44,661 nt of DNA from CAVROT01 sp963722905. GTDB taxonomy: Bacteria > Pseudomonadota > Alphaproteobacteria > Rhodobacterales > Rhodobacteraceae. The translations under genes and the position numbers were made by a program. Shown one piece after another: positions 6,584-16,990 of this stretch; position 1 is the first letter of the stretch, and the number at the start of each line of letters is the position of its first letter. The stretch spans positions 1 to 44,661 of the forward strand of contig CAVROT010000007.1 of the NCBI GenBank assembly GCA_963722905.1, in the 5' to 3' direction. The notes beneath the pieces are model-generated. The model saw only the letters and a list, made by a program, of their open reading frames with translations, did not search any database and was not told the origin of the DNA.

Positions 6584-6807
6584 CGCTGCCGGATGCCGCC
6601 GAGGCCCGCGAACCGGCCGATCGACCGGACCGGACGATCCACGGGCACGCGATCCTCAAGGAAGGGCCCGAGGAACAATGCACCCCGCGCGTCGTGCCGC
6701 CACCCCATCACCGCCGTCATCCCCCCTGCCCCGGAAGAACCGAACCGGGGGCCCGGACTCCGATCAAGCGGGGCTCTTCAGCGGTATGTCCGCATGGCGG
6801 ACATTCG

Positions 6808-8368
6808 TCAGCCGCGCGGCATCGGTCGATCGGGGCTCGGGGCAGACGTCTGGCGCACCCGAAGCCGACGTCCGCTTTCGGGTCTGCCGGATGGGCTTCG
6901 GGGCGTCGGCGTGATTGGACTGTCGGCCCGGTCCGACGTCTGGCGCAAGGGCGGGCGGCGGTGCGCCCAGGGGGATGCCTCTTCCAGCTGGGCGCACAGG
7001 GCCATCAGCGTTTCGTCGGCGCCCATTGCGGCCGCGAGGTGCACGCCGACGGGCAGTCCGTCCTCGGTCCAGTGCAGCGGCACGGATGCGGCCGGTTGGC
7101 CCGATGCGTTGAAGCTGGCGCAGAACGGCGAATAGGCGAAGACGCCGTCGGGGCCGATGCGGTAGGCCTCGTATTCCTCGGAGGCATGATCGAAGCGGCC
7201 GATGGCGGCCGGCGGCTCGGCCAGGGTCGGCGACACCAGAACGTCGAACCGGTCGAGGCACGCCGCCATCTGCCGTCCGTAGGCGTGCACCTTGTTCACC
7301 GCGTCCAGATAGTCGGTGCCCGAGATGCCGGCGGCGTAGCGCACCGCGCCGCGGGCCACGCCCTCGACGTCGCCCTGCCGCAGCTCGCGCCCGCCCAGCG
7401 CCGCGCGGACCCAAGAGGCGGTGCCGCAGGCGACGATCCGCGTCCAGGCGCGCATCATCCCCATGTGGTCGGCCATCCGGTCGCGCTTCGGTCACGAAGT
7501 GGCCAAGCGATTCCAGCAGCGCACCGGCGTCGCGGACGGCCCGCGCGCAATCGGGATGCACGGCCGTGCCGTCGAAGCGCGAATCGCAAACCGCGATACG
7601 CAGCGCAGGCGGCGGGCGGCGCATGGCCGCGGCGAACCCGTCGCCCAGCGGCGGGGCGTGGTAGGGCGCGCCGAGGTCCGGCCCGGCGCAGGCGTCCAGC
7701 ATGACGGCGGTGTCCCGCACGCTGCGGCTGATGACGCCGTCGGTGGCCATGCCGGCCCAGCCTTCGCCGGCGTCCGGCCCCTCGGGCAGCCGCGCGCGGG
7801 ACGCCTTGAACCCGAAGAGGCCGCATGAGGCGGCCGGGATGCGGATCGACCCGCCGCCGTCCGATCCGTGCGCCATCGGCACGATCCCGGCGGCGACGGC
7901 TGCCGCCGCACCGCCCGACGATCCTCCGGCGGTGCGCTCGAGGTCCCAGGGGTTGCGCGTCGGACCGCCGTGGACAGCGGCCTCTGTCGCGGGACCGATG
8001 CCGCCCTCTGGCGCCGTGGTGCGCGCGAAGAGGACGACGCCCGTGGCACGCATCCGGACGACCAGTTCGCTGTCGTGGTCGTAGACGGTATCGCGCAACA
8101 GGTTGGACCCGCTGTGCCCCGGCAATCCCACCGCGTCGGCGCCAAGGTCCTTCAGCACGAAGGGCACCCCGGTGAATGGACCGTCCGGCAGGCCTGCCGC
8201 GATGGCCGCACGCGCCGTCGCCTCCTGTGGCAGGACGACGGCATTGAGGACGGGGTTCACCGCCTCCATCCGGCGCAGGGCGGCGTCCATCAGGGCGTCC
8301 GGCGTCGTCTCGCCGCGGCGCACGAGGGCCGCAAGGCCGAGGGCGTCGTAATCGATGTAGTCGTCCAT
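6808..8368 (-). pseudogene. Amidase (amidase-signature family), one apparent frameshift
   Basis: From the ATG at 8368 the frame encodes MDDYIDYDALGLAALVRRGE and the amidase-signature core: Lys in FVLKDLG (~87), the Ser-Ser-Gly region TAGGSSGGAAAAVAAGI (~168-185) and GSDGGGSIRIPAASCGLFG. This is the Ser-cisSer-Lys catalytic set of nylon-oligomer/aryl-acylamidase-like enzymes, cytosolic hydrolases of amide bonds. Just after HFVTEARP, near 7470-7490, the homologous reading switches frame to MADHMGMMRAWTRIVACG and continues to LCAQLEEASPWAHRRPPL. The second frame then runs on to 6808, beyond the expected family end near 6935, so the original stop also seems lost. A single indel explains the break; a sequencing error is possible. 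It neighbours the IS remnant, in line with local decay. Confidence 0.8.
6845..6947. repeat. 13-bp direct repeat behind the amidase
   Basis: GACGTCTGGCGCA occurs at 6845-6857 and again at 6935-6947, 90 bases apart. The second copy covers the codons just after the conserved amidase C-terminus (…WAHRRPPLRQTS), so the stretch between may be a local duplication or insertion that displaced the stop codon. The first copy is part of the palindrome CAGACGTCTG. Confidence 0.6.
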
Positions 8369-8602
8369 ACGCCGACAGTCGCAGGAGGTGCGGCCGAAGT
8401 TAAGCCCCGGCGCGACGCCCCTCACCCCAACGTCCCTGGCGCCGCCCCCGGCGTGAATACCGCGGCATAGAGACGGCAGCCTGAAGACGGCGGCACGTGT
8501 TGCCTTGCCGTCCTTTCCAAAGGCGGCACCGACGCGACGCCCCTTTGAAGCCGGCAGGTCGCGCAGTAGAAGGGCCGCAACGCGGGGTTGAGGAGCACGG
8601 CC

Positions 8603-9841
8603 ATGACGATCGACAGACGCAGTTTCGCCATCGGTGCCGCCCTCCTGTCGCTGGGGGCATGCGGCGGCGGGGCCGCGATACCAGGCGCCACCGCTCCCAC
8701 GCGCGAGCCGGTACTGCGGGCGGCCGCCAACCCCGCATGGGACGGCTGGGTCGCGGCCTTCCGTCCGCGCGCGCAGGCGGCGGGGATCGATCCGGGCGTC
8801 GTGGCGCGCGCCTTCGCCGGCGCCGGCTACCTGCCCGGCGTGATCGAGAGGGACCGCAACCAGACCGAGTTCACCCGCACGCTGGAGGATTACCTCGCCA
8901 TCGCCGCCTCTGACGACCGGGTCGCCACCGGGCGCGCCATGCGCGGCCGCCACGGCGCGGCCCTTACGGCCATCGAGGGGCGGTTCGGGGTCGATGCCAA
9001 CGTCGTCGCGGCCGTCTGGGGTCTGGAAAGCCGTTATGGCGCGCGGCGGGGCAACATTCCCGTGGTGTCGGCGACCTCGACCCTGGCCTTCGACGGGCGG
9101 CGCGGCCAGTTCTTCGAGCAGCAGCTGATCGCCGCGCTGCGCATCCTGCAGAGCGGCGATACCACGCCCGACCGCATGGTGGGCAGCTGGGCGGGCGCGA
9201 TGGGCCACACGCAGTTCATCCCCACCAGCTACCTCGCCTATGCGGTAGATTTCACCGGCGACGGACGGCGCGACATCTGGGCCGAGGATCCGACGGACGC
9301 GCTGGCCTCGACTGCCTCCTACCTCGCCCGGTCGGGGTGGCGGCGGGGGCAGCCCTGGGGCGTGGAGGTGCGGCTGCCGCAAGGCGTGGGCGCCTCCGGC
9401 CGGGGCAACACCCGCAGCGTCTCCGCCTGGAGCGCCGCCGGCGTGCGCGACATGGACGGGCGGCCCGTGCAGGATTTCGGACCCGCCGCCGTCCTGCAGC
9501 CCGACGGCCCGCGCGGCCCCGCCTTCATGATCTTCCGCAACTTCGAGGCCATCGCGCGCTACAACAATGCGGTGAACTATGTCATCGGCGTCGGCCATCT
9601 GTCGGACCGGATCGCCGGCGGGCCGCCCATTCGCGCCGGATTTCCGCCGGACGCGCAGGGCATGACCATCGAGGACCGGCGCGAGTTGCAGCGCCGCCTT
9701 ACCGCGGCGGGATACGACACCGACGGTGCCGACGGCGTTCTGGGATCGAAGAGCCGCAGCGCCATCGCCGCCTATCAGGGCAGCCGGGGCTTGCCCGCCA
9801 CGGGCGAGCCGTCGATGGCGCTGTTGGCCACGCTTCGCTAG
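8603..9841 (+). CDS. Lytic murein transglycosylase (MltB-type) with peptidoglycan-binding domain
   Basis: 412 residues. The N-terminus has a lipobox LGAC (Cys20) after a hydrophobic stretch that begins with RRSF, so it is probably a lipoprotein. Residues ~45-330 form the SLT_2/MltB catalytic domain with the catalytic glutamate in VWGLESRYG, the GAMGHTQFIPTSYLAYAVDF block and RYNNAVNYVIGVGHLSDRI. Residues ~345-412 are a PG_binding_1 domain (DRRELQRRLTAAGYDTDGADG). It cleaves the MurNAc-GlcNAc bond non-hydrolytically, aiding wall turnover. The start at 8603 is set by AGGAG seven bases upstream; a TTG at 8588 is less likely. It is a single gene, convergent with cvpA; the 234 bases upstream (8369-8602) contain only the shared divergent promoter region with the amidase. 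Confidence 0.93.
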   Translation: MTIDRRSFAIGAALLSLGACGGGAAIPGATAPTREPVLRAAANPAWDGWVAAFRPRAQAAGIDPGVVARAFAGAGYLPGVIERDRNQTEFTRTLEDYLAIAASDDRVATGRAMRGRHGAALTAIEGRFGVDANVVAAVWGLESRYGARRGNIPVVSATSTLAFDGRRGQFFEQQLIAALRILQSGDTTPDRMVGSWAGAMGHTQFIPTSYLAYAVDFTGDGRRDIWAEDPTDALASTASYLARSGWRRGQPWGVEVRLPQGVGASGRGNTRSVSAWSAAGVRDMDGRPVQDFGPAAVLQPDGPRGPAFMIFRNFEAIARYNNAVNYVIGVGHLSDRIAGGPPIRAGFPPDAQGMTIEDRRELQRRLTAAGYDTDGADGVLGSKSRSAIAAYQGSRGLPATGEPSMALLATLR

Positions 9842-9923
9842 GCGCCGGGACCGTCGTCGTACGCGGAGCCTGCGCCCGCAGCTTGCTCCAGCGTTGCCAG
9901 GCCTGTGCCGCGCGGGGCGTCGG

Positions 9924-10478
9924 TCAGCTGCCGCAGGACCCCACCAGTTCCTCGTAGCGGGCGACGACCCAGCCCGGCGCGTCCTCGGGGATGCCTTCGT
10001 CGATGCTGGCCTGCGAGCTGGCGAAGATCGACGCGGTGCGGCTGTCGTCCACCATCGCGATAGCCTGCGTCGTGACCACCCGGTCGTAGACGACCAGCGC
10101 CACCGCCACCAGGATCACGCCACGGGCGACGCCGAAGAGGAATCCCAGCACCTGATCCACCCCGCCCAGCGCCGAGTTGCGAATGGCGCCGGAGAACAGC
10201 GGCGTGAAGATCGATGCCAGCACCAGCCCCGCCGCGAAGACCAGCGCGAATGACGCGATGATCGACAATTCGCAGCTGTCGCCCAGGAAGTCGCCCAGAT
10301 AGGGGATCTCGCGCACCAGCGGTTCGACCTGCGCGGCGAAGACGAAGCCCAGCACCGCGGCCGCGATCCAGCCCGCGATGGCCATGACCTCGCGCACGAT
10401 GCCGCGCGAATAGGCCAGTATCGCCGAGACGACGATGACGAGGACGACGACACCGTCGATCAGCGTGAAACCGTCCAT
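9924..10478 (-). CDS. cvpA: CvpA family inner-membrane protein
   Basis: 184 residues with four hydrophobic segments: LIDGVVVLVIVVSAILAYSR at the start, then ~26-45, ~65-88 and ~102-122. This matches the CvpA/colicin V production fold. The hallmark GGVDQVLGFLFGVARG in the middle is conserved. The C-terminus is soluble and ends with a short cysteine-containing tail (GSCGS). The family supports envelope integrity; its molecular role is unresolved. It follows radA by 16 bases on the same strand and is probably the last gene of the radA unit. The start at 10478 begins MDGFTLIDG as in relatives; an upstream extension would run into radA. Confidence 0.9.
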   Translation of the reverse strand: MDGFTLIDGVVVLVIVVSAILAYSRGIVREVMAIAGWIAAAVLGFVFAAQVEPLVREIPYLGDFLGDSCELSIIASFALVFAAGLVLASIFTPLFSGAIRNSALGGVDQVLGFLFGVARGVILVAVALVVYDRVVTTQAIAMVDDSRTASIFASSQASIDEGIPEDAPGWVVARYEELVGSCGS

Positions 10479-10494
10479 TCCGTCACACGTCCTT

Positions 10495-11862
<1,368 letters not shown>

Positions 11863-11866
11863 GCGT

Positions 11867-14224
11867 TCAGCCAGCCATTGCCGTCGCGGCCGCCGTGTCG
11901 CGCATCCGCAGGTCGCGCTGCGGCCGGGCGAAGGCGATGCCCGCCTCGCCGAAGCGGCGCACCACCTCGTGGCGCAGATCGGAGCCCACGACCAGCACCC
12001 AGTTCACGTCGCGCAGGATCGCCCGGATCTCCATCGTGTAGCCGTCGGGGCCGATCCCCATCAGCAGCACCTCGGGCGGCGGGTTCAGCACGACCATGGG
12101 ATGGGCCTCGGCCACCTCGCGCATGATGGCGTCGGCAGCCTTGGTGTCGGTCCCGTATTCGACCGTGACGGCGACGATGGACCGGCCCACAAGGTTGCCG
12201 CGGGTCCAGTTGATGACGGTCCCGCCGATCAGGTCGGCGTTGGGCACGATGACGTCGGTGCGGTCGAACGTCTCGATCCGGGTGGCGCGCACGGCGATCT
12301 CGCGCACGTAGCCCATGCGGTCGCCCACCTCGATCCAGTCGCCCTCGCTGATGGGACGCTCGATCAGCAGGATGATGCCCGAGACGAAGTTCGACACGAT
12401 GGTCTGCAGGCCGAACCCGATGCCGACAGACAGCGCACCCGCGACGATGGCCAGCGACGACAGGTCGATCCCGGCGGCCGTGACGGCGAAGAGGCCGGCC
12501 AGGAAGATCCCGACATATCCCAGGCCCGCCGTCACCGCATTGCGCCCGCCGCGGTCCATCCGCGTCTTGGGCAGCACCGCGCCGCGCAGCGTCGCCTGGA
12601 TCAGCCGCGTAAGGGCGTAGCCGAGGGCGAAGACCAGCGCGAAGGTCGCCAGCGCGCCGGGCGACACGCGGGTGTCGCCGACGTCGTAGCCGCGCAGGAA
12701 CCGGACCCACAGCTCCGTCAGGTCCTCGACCCTGGCGCCCCAGATCAGCGCCAGGACCGGGATCGACAGCCCCGCCAGAGCGAAGGACACGAGGATCGGC
12801 GCCAGCGCGTCGGCCGCGGCCGCCCCGCTGCGCCGGGTGATCAGCGCATAGCCCTCGCGGACGATGTGGTGCAGCACCGCCAGCGTGCCGATCAGCGCGA
12901 GGCTGAGGATGGCGGGATAGAGGATCCGGGTCGCCGCCGTCGTGTATCCGGCGGCGGCCAGCACCGGCGCGGCGATCCCCGCCAGCACTGCGGCGCGGCC
13001 CAGCAGGACGACGGACCGCGCGAGGTATCCGCGCTCGGCCCGGGGCTGGGCAGCGGCGGCGGCGTCGGAAGGATCGCCCGCGTCGATGTCCCCCGGCCGG
13101 GGCACGCCCGCGCGCACGAGGTTGCCCAGCAGCAACAGCATCAGGCCGCCCGACGCGATCAGCGGCAGCGACGTCACCGCCGCCGTGGCCGCGTCGTATC
13201 GGTCGAGCTCGGCCAGTCGGCGCAGCACGATGCTGGCCGCCAACACGATCCCCAGGCCACGGACGACGGCGCGCCCGCGTCGACGAAGCGCCGCGGGCAG
13301 CGTCAGCGGCGCCGCCGCCGTGTCGAGGCGCGGAAAGACCTGCACGCTCAGCCAGAAGGCGCCGAAAAGCGCCAGCCCCGCCACCGGAACGGCATCGGCG
13401 ACGAAAAGGGCCCGGTCGCCCGATATGCCCGTCACGCCGATGGCCTGCCGCAGCGCCAGAAGCCCGAGCACTGGCAAGGCGATCTGCAAGACGGATACAA
13501 GGAAAGCGTAAACCTCGGACCCGTGCAGCCGACGGCCCGCATATAGAGCGTTGGACGCCCGCTCCATCCAGGCACGTCCCCGCACGACCAGAAGGACGGC
13601 GATCACGAAGTAGAAGACCGCGGCGGGCAGCCGGTCGCGCATCGCCGCCTGACCGATCACGTCGCCTGCCGCGGCCACCGTCTCTCGCCCCGTCTCGGCA
13701 AAGCTGGCGCCGAGACGTGCCCAGGCCTCCGGCCACAGCGACGGGTCCAGAGGCGACGGGCCGCGCAGTCGGACCGCCGCGGCCTCGCGTGCGGCCACGA
13801 TGCGGTCGATCTCTCGGATGAGACCGTCGGCGCGGGTGAACGCCTCGTCCGTCTCGCGCCGGGGGGCCTGCAGCCGGACGAGCTGCGCCTCGAGCGCGCG
13901 TCGGCGTTCGACCAGCTCGGGCGCCTCGGGTGCGCCGCCCTCCTCTGGCGGCGGGCCGATGGCGGCGATCTGCGCCTCCAGCGTGGCGATCCGTTGGGAG
14001 TTGTCGCCCTGCGCGGCGCGGAACCTGTCGCGCCAGCCGACGAGGGTGGCGCGAAGCGTCTCCAGCGTGTCGGCGGTGGCGTTGCCGCGTTCGGTCGTCA
14101 GCTCGGCCCGGGTCGCGATCGCGTTCCAGTCGTCGCTGCCCGGCAACTGCGCCGGTGCCTGGGTCGCCGCCGCAACGAGCAGCACGAACGCGAAAAGCAG
14201 GTGTCTTATGAACGTCGCGCCCAT
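11867..14224 (-). CDS. DUF3772/MscS-type mechanosensitive ion channel
   Basis: 785 residues. Residues 1-25 are a signal peptide ending APAQ. Residues ~30-165 form the periplasmic DUF3772 region, rich in Glu/Arg/Ala and partly coiled coil. About ten membrane helices follow from ~195 to ~580, and the MscS pore helix and beta-domain lie at ~580-770 (VAGALSVGIGFGLQTIVSNF, then LLIERPISEGDWIEVGD). The protein is an inner-membrane tension-gated channel of the large type, which protects cells from hypo-osmotic shock. The gene begins 15 bases after the cysteine synthase stop. The C-terminus ends shortly after RPQRDLRMRD, as in relatives; nothing appears broken. Confidence 0.93.
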   Translation of the reverse strand: MGATFIRHLLFAFVLLVAAATQAPAQLPGSDDWNAIATRAELTTERGNATADTLETLRATLVGWRDRFRAAQGDNSQRIATLEAQIAAIGPPPEEGGAPEAPELVERRRALEAQLVRLQAPRRETDEAFTRADGLIREIDRIVAAREAAAVRLRGPSPLDPSLWPEAWARLGASFAETGRETVAAAGDVIGQAAMRDRLPAAVFYFVIAVLLVVRGRAWMERASNALYAGRRLHGSEVYAFLVSVLQIALPVLGLLALRQAIGVTGISGDRALFVADAVPVAGLALFGAFWLSVQVFPRLDTAAAPLTLPAALRRRGRAVVRGLGIVLAASIVLRRLAELDRYDAATAAVTSLPLIASGGLMLLLLGNLVRAGVPRPGDIDAGDPSDAAAAAQPRAERGYLARSVVLLGRAAVLAGIAAPVLAAAGYTTAATRILYPAILSLALIGTLAVLHHIVREGYALITRRSGAAAADALAPILVSFALAGLSIPVLALIWGARVEDLTELWVRFLRGYDVGDTRVSPGALATFALVFALGYALTRLIQATLRGAVLPKTRMDRGGRNAVTAGLGYVGIFLAGLFAVTAAGIDLSSLAIVAGALSVGIGFGLQTIVSNFVSGIILLIERPISEGDWIEVGDRMGYVREIAVRATRIETFDRTDVIVPNADLIGGTVINWTRGNLVGRSIVAVTVEYGTDTKAADAIMREVAEAHPMVVLNPPPEVLLMGIGPDGYTMEIRAILRDVNWVLVVGSDLRHEVVRRFGEAGIAFARPQRDLRMRDTAAATAMAG

Positions 14225-14239
14225 CCGCCGCGCCCGGGC

Positions 14240-15283
14240 TCAGCCGCCTTCGAAGACGCTGGGCAGGATCCGCGCGTCTCCCGCGCCGTCGTCAAGCCAA
14301 GCGGGCACGGGCAGACCCTTTGACCTCAGGAATACCGGATTCCAGACCTTGGACTGGTAGCGCGTACCGTAGTCGCACAGGATGGTGACGATGGTGTGCC
14401 CCGGCCCCATATCGCGGGCCAGCCGCATGGCACCCGCGACGTTCACGCCGGAGGACCCGCCCAGACACAGCCCCTCGTCACTCAGCAGGTCGAAGACGAC
14501 GGGTAGCGCTTCGGCGTCCGGTATCCGGTAGCTGGCGTCCGGCGTAAATCCGTCGAGGTTGCCGGTTATGCGCCCCTGCCCGATGCCTTCGGTGATCGAC
14601 GTGCCGGGGGCGGCGAATTCGCCCGTGGTGTAGAACGCGTGCAGACCGGCGCCCTCGGGGTCGGAGAGCGCGATCCTGACGCCGCGGGGCTGGAGCGCCA
14701 GCGCCACGCCCGCCAGCGTGCCGCCGGTGCCCACGGCGCAGGTGAACCCGTCGACGGCGCCGCCGGTCTGCTCCCATATCTCGGGGGCCGTCCCCTCGAC
14801 ATGGGCCTGCCGGTTGGCGGTGTTGTCGAACTGGTTGGCCCAGATCGCGCCCTGCGGTTCGGACTGCGCCAGCCGTTCGGCGAGGCGGCCCGAATAGCGC
14901 ACGTAGTTGTCGGGGTCCTTGTAGGGCGCGGCAGGCACCTGGACCAGCTCGGCGCCCGCCAGGCGCAGCATGTCCTTCTTTTCCTCCGACTGCGTCTCGG
15001 GGATGACGATGACGGTCCGGTAGCCCATCGAGGCGCCGATCAGCGCCAGGCCGATCCCGGTGTTGCCAGCCGTCCCCTCGACGATGGTGCCGCCCGGTCG
15101 CAGCGCGCCCGAGGCGGCGGCGTCGCGGATCATCCAAAGCGCCGCGCGGTCCTTGACCGACTGGCCGGGATTCATGAACTCGGCCTTGCCCAGGATCTCG
15201 CAGCCCGTCGCGTCGGACGGTCCGCGCAGACGGATGAGGGGCGTATTGCCGACGGCGGCGGCAAGGTCGCTGTGGACTGTCAT
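14240..15283 (-). CDS. cysK: Cysteine synthase (CysK-type, PLP-dependent)
   Basis: 347 residues. The PLP lysine is Lys44 in NPGQSVKDRA and the phosphate/asparagine loop is at 70-77 (GTAGNTGIG). A second glycine-rich PLP phosphate loop is TCAVGTGGTLAG. It combines O-acetylserine with sulfide to make cysteine in the cytoplasm. The C-terminus is some 25-30 residues longer than E. coli CysK, ending WLDDGAGDARILPSVFEGG; this long form is familiar from Rhodobacteraceae and some may prefer other donors. It opens the run cysK-mscS-radA-cvpA, with a 329-base leader region in front of it. Confidence 0.92.
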   Translation of the reverse strand: MTVHSDLAAAVGNTPLIRLRGPSDATGCEILGKAEFMNPGQSVKDRAALWMIRDAAASGALRPGGTIVEGTAGNTGIGLALIGASMGYRTVIVIPETQSEEKKDMLRLAGAELVQVPAAPYKDPDNYVRYSGRLAERLAQSEPQGAIWANQFDNTANRQAHVEGTAPEIWEQTGGAVDGFTCAVGTGGTLAGVALALQPRGVRIALSDPEGAGLHAFYTTGEFAAPGTSITEGIGQGRITGNLDGFTPDASYRIPDAEALPVVFDLLSDEGLCLGGSSGVNVAGAMRLARDMGPGHTIVTILCDYGTRYQSKVWNPVFLRSKGLPVPAWLDDGAGDARILPSVFEGG

Positions 15284-15612
15284 GGGGGCCTCCGCAGGGC
15301 GGTGAGGCGGCCTGTCTAGGCCCCGCCCCCCCCGAACTCAAGCCATGTGCCGCCGCCTGAACGGCGCCTCACGACGACGCGATGCGGGCGCGCTCCGCGA
15401 CCGGCGCCGGCCGCGCCCCGACCGCCGCGCGGTGGCCTGGGACGACCCCGGGCCGCGACGCGCACGCGACCGCGACGGGATCGGACCCGGCCGCTCGATC
15501 CGCCGTCACGGACCGCCTGGGCGGGATCGGCCTGGCCGCATCGCTGGGCGGGATCGTGGTCCTGACGTGTCGCGGAGGGCGTCGCGCCAATGCGCGGCTG
15601 CCGTCACGCGGA
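15284..15612. other. Intergenic region without a recognisable gene
   Basis: 329 bases between the stop of the Cfa-type gene and the start of cysK, all upstream of cysK. It holds a small hairpin (GGCCT-gtct-AGGCC, 15309-15322) and a run of eight C (15326-15333). Open frames here are Arg/Pro-rich and look like noise of GC-rich DNA. A cysK promoter must lie here but I cannot pick it out. Confidence 0.5.
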
Positions 15613-16857
15613 TCAGTCGCGGTGGCGGATCGTGATCTGCGTCACGTCGCAGTTGCCGCTTCCGAAGGTCGCGGCGCAGGAGGTGAGGTAGAAGTTCCAC
15701 ATCCGCCGGAAGCGGTCGTCGAACCCCATCGCACGCACCTCGTCCCAGCGCGCGTTGAACGTGTCGTGCCAGCGGCGCAGCGTGTGGCTGTAGCTTTCGC
15801 CGAACTCGATCGACCGGGCGACGGTCAGCCCGGCGCGGTCGACCTCGGCGCGCAGCGCGCTGGGCGAGGGCAGCATGCCGCCCGGAAAGATGAACTTCTG
15901 CACGAAATCGACGCCGCGGCGGTAGACCTTCCAGCGGCGGTCGTCGACGGTGATGATCTGGAGCGTCGCCGATCCGCCGGGCTTCAGCCGGTCGCGCAGC
16001 GTGCGGAAGTAGACCGGCCAGTAGGCCTGGCCCACGGCCTCGAACATCTCGATGCTGGCGACGCCGTCATAGCTGCCGCGCGCGTCGCGGTAGTCCTGCA
16101 GCTTGATCGTCACGCGGTCCGACAGGCCCGCGGCGGCGATCCGGCGGGTGGCGAAGTCGTGCTGTTCGCGGCTGATGGTCAGGCCGGTGACCCGCAGACC
16201 CCGCTCGGCGGCGGCGTATTCCGCGAACCCGCCCCAGCCACAGCCGATCTCGAGCACGTGGTCGCCCGGCGACACCCGCATCTCGTCGACCATCGAGGCG
16301 TACTTGGCACGCTGCGCGGCCTCCAGCGTCTCGGTGCCGGTGACGAACTTGGCAGAAGAATAGGTCATCGACGGGTCGAGCCACAGGCCGTAGAAATCGT
16401 TCCCCAGATCGTAGTGGTGCGAAATGTTTCGCCGCGCCTGCCGCTTGGAGTTGGATTGCAGCGCAAAACGGACCCTTTCCCATAACCGCGCCAACGCCAT
16501 TCCGGGGTAGCCGTCGTAAAGATCCTCGTTGCCGGCGTGTATGAGGTCCATGAACGCCTGAAGGTCGGGCGTCGACCACCAGCCGTCCAGATAGGCTTCG
16601 CTGAACCCCAGATCGCCCTCGCGCACAAGCCGCGCGAAGACGTCCGCGTTGTGGATGTGGACCGTGACGGCGGGCCATGGATTGGCGCCGCTGGCGCGGA
16701 AGACGCGGCCGTCGGGCAGCACGAAGTCGAGTGTGCCGTTCGACAAAGCGCCGGCCATCGCGAAGGACGGGGCGAAATACCGTGGCAGCCCGCGCTGTCC
16801 TTCGGTCGTCGTGATCACGTCGACCGATCGGGGTGTCGCGCCGCTGCTGCCGTCCAT
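15613..16857 (-). CDS. cfa: Cyclopropane-fatty-acyl-phospholipid synthase family methyltransferase
   Basis: 414 residues. Residues ~30-140 are the lipid-binding N-terminal domain. The SAM-binding loop LEIGCGWGGFAEYA is near 187-200, after the family signature ISHHYDLGNDFYGLWLDPSM. The catalytic region includes EMFEAVGQAYWPVYF and QIITVDDRRW. These enzymes methylenate double bonds of membrane phospholipid acyl chains from SAM at the inner membrane face. Start 16857 was preferred because a GGAA site lies close upstream; ATG 16911 (MSYQRV) would add 18 residues. It is 133 bases downstream of the photolyase on the same strand; photolyase-Cfa neighbours recur in many proteobacterial stress regions, but no shared regulation can be seen here. 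Confidence 0.9.
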   Translation of the reverse strand: MDGSSGATPRSVDVITTTEGQRGLPRYFAPSFAMAGALSNGTLDFVLPDGRVFRASGANPWPAVTVHIHNADVFARLVREGDLGFSEAYLDGWWSTPDLQAFMDLIHAGNEDLYDGYPGMALARLWERVRFALQSNSKRQARRNISHHYDLGNDFYGLWLDPSMTYSSAKFVTGTETLEAAQRAKYASMVDEMRVSPGDHVLEIGCGWGGFAEYAAAERGLRVTGLTISREQHDFATRRIAAAGLSDRVTIKLQDYRDARGSYDGVASIEMFEAVGQAYWPVYFRTLRDRLKPGGSATLQIITVDDRRWKVYRRGVDFVQKFIFPGGMLPSPSALRAEVDRAGLTVARSIEFGESYSHTLRRWHDTFNARWDEVRAMGFDDRFRRMWNFYLTSCAATFGSGNCDVTQITIRHRD

Positions 16858-16990
16858 CCGTATTCCTGTTCCGTGACGGCCGCCGCTGCGACCCACGCGT
16901 TGATATGACATGCGGCCGGGCGCGGTCAACGCGCCGGCGGTCACGACTGCGACGGCCGGGGTTCCATCCGGGGCCGGCCCGCGCGTCCGC

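Larger units (their letters stand above)
4990..6720 (-). pseudogene. IS1182-family transposase, multiply frameshifted
   Basis: Recognisable transposase blocks appear in order but in changing frames. 6720-6187: N-terminal part (LEDRVPVDRP, then CRLDLADRVPDHPTVSGNRH, then GADASLIEADA). 6007-5945: LDGAAFGAATSVRPGTISP. 5943-5842: SDPAARVRG to FFACSTNGPVD. 5804-5682: ATAPIRRAGVGAVRDMP to FDLHPERRAADTA. 5569-5426: RIEPRIPVLDRTVRQDGDF to NAYACP. 5432-5382: YGKQIGTYWRTMTGPRP. 5203-5018: MPFAHLERLPKPDRLPLAG to LRKMPKP, the conserved C-terminal block with the late acidic region altered. At least six frame changes plus repeat expansions make an active enzyme impossible. A 576-codon open frame spans it, but this is only the residual openness of GC-rich DNA and not a functional protein. 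Confidence 0.85.
4930..6742 (-). mobile_element. Degenerate IS1182-family insertion sequence
   Basis: About 1.8 kb without an intact gene between the Crp/Fnr gene and the amidase. Minus-strand translations recover most of an IS1182-type transposase in alternating frames. Candidate terminal inverted repeats are CGGTTCATTCGG at 4930-4941 and, on the other strand, CGGTTCTTCCGG at 6731-6742: 10 of 12 bases match, and the right one lies 11 bases ahead of the transposase ATG. I see no convincing target-site duplication. The borders are therefore tentative while the family call is firm. Both internal minisatellites (6021-6131, 6503-6583) lie inside this element. Confidence 0.75.

Noticed and set aside
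4990..6720. 576-codon minus-strand frame as one intact protein
   Set aside because: Only its first ~178 codons and a later ~34-codon block match the transposase; the remaining blocks are in other frames. It is part of a pseudogene.
5189..7135. 648-codon plus-strand frame over the IS remnant
   Set aside because: Arg/Pro/Ala-rich with no recognisable domain, and antisense to clear transposase blocks.
15345..15635. 96-codon frame between cysK and the Cfa-type gene
   Set aside because: Mostly Arg, Gly, Asp and Pro, no ribosome site or known domain, typical of non-coding GC-rich DNA.
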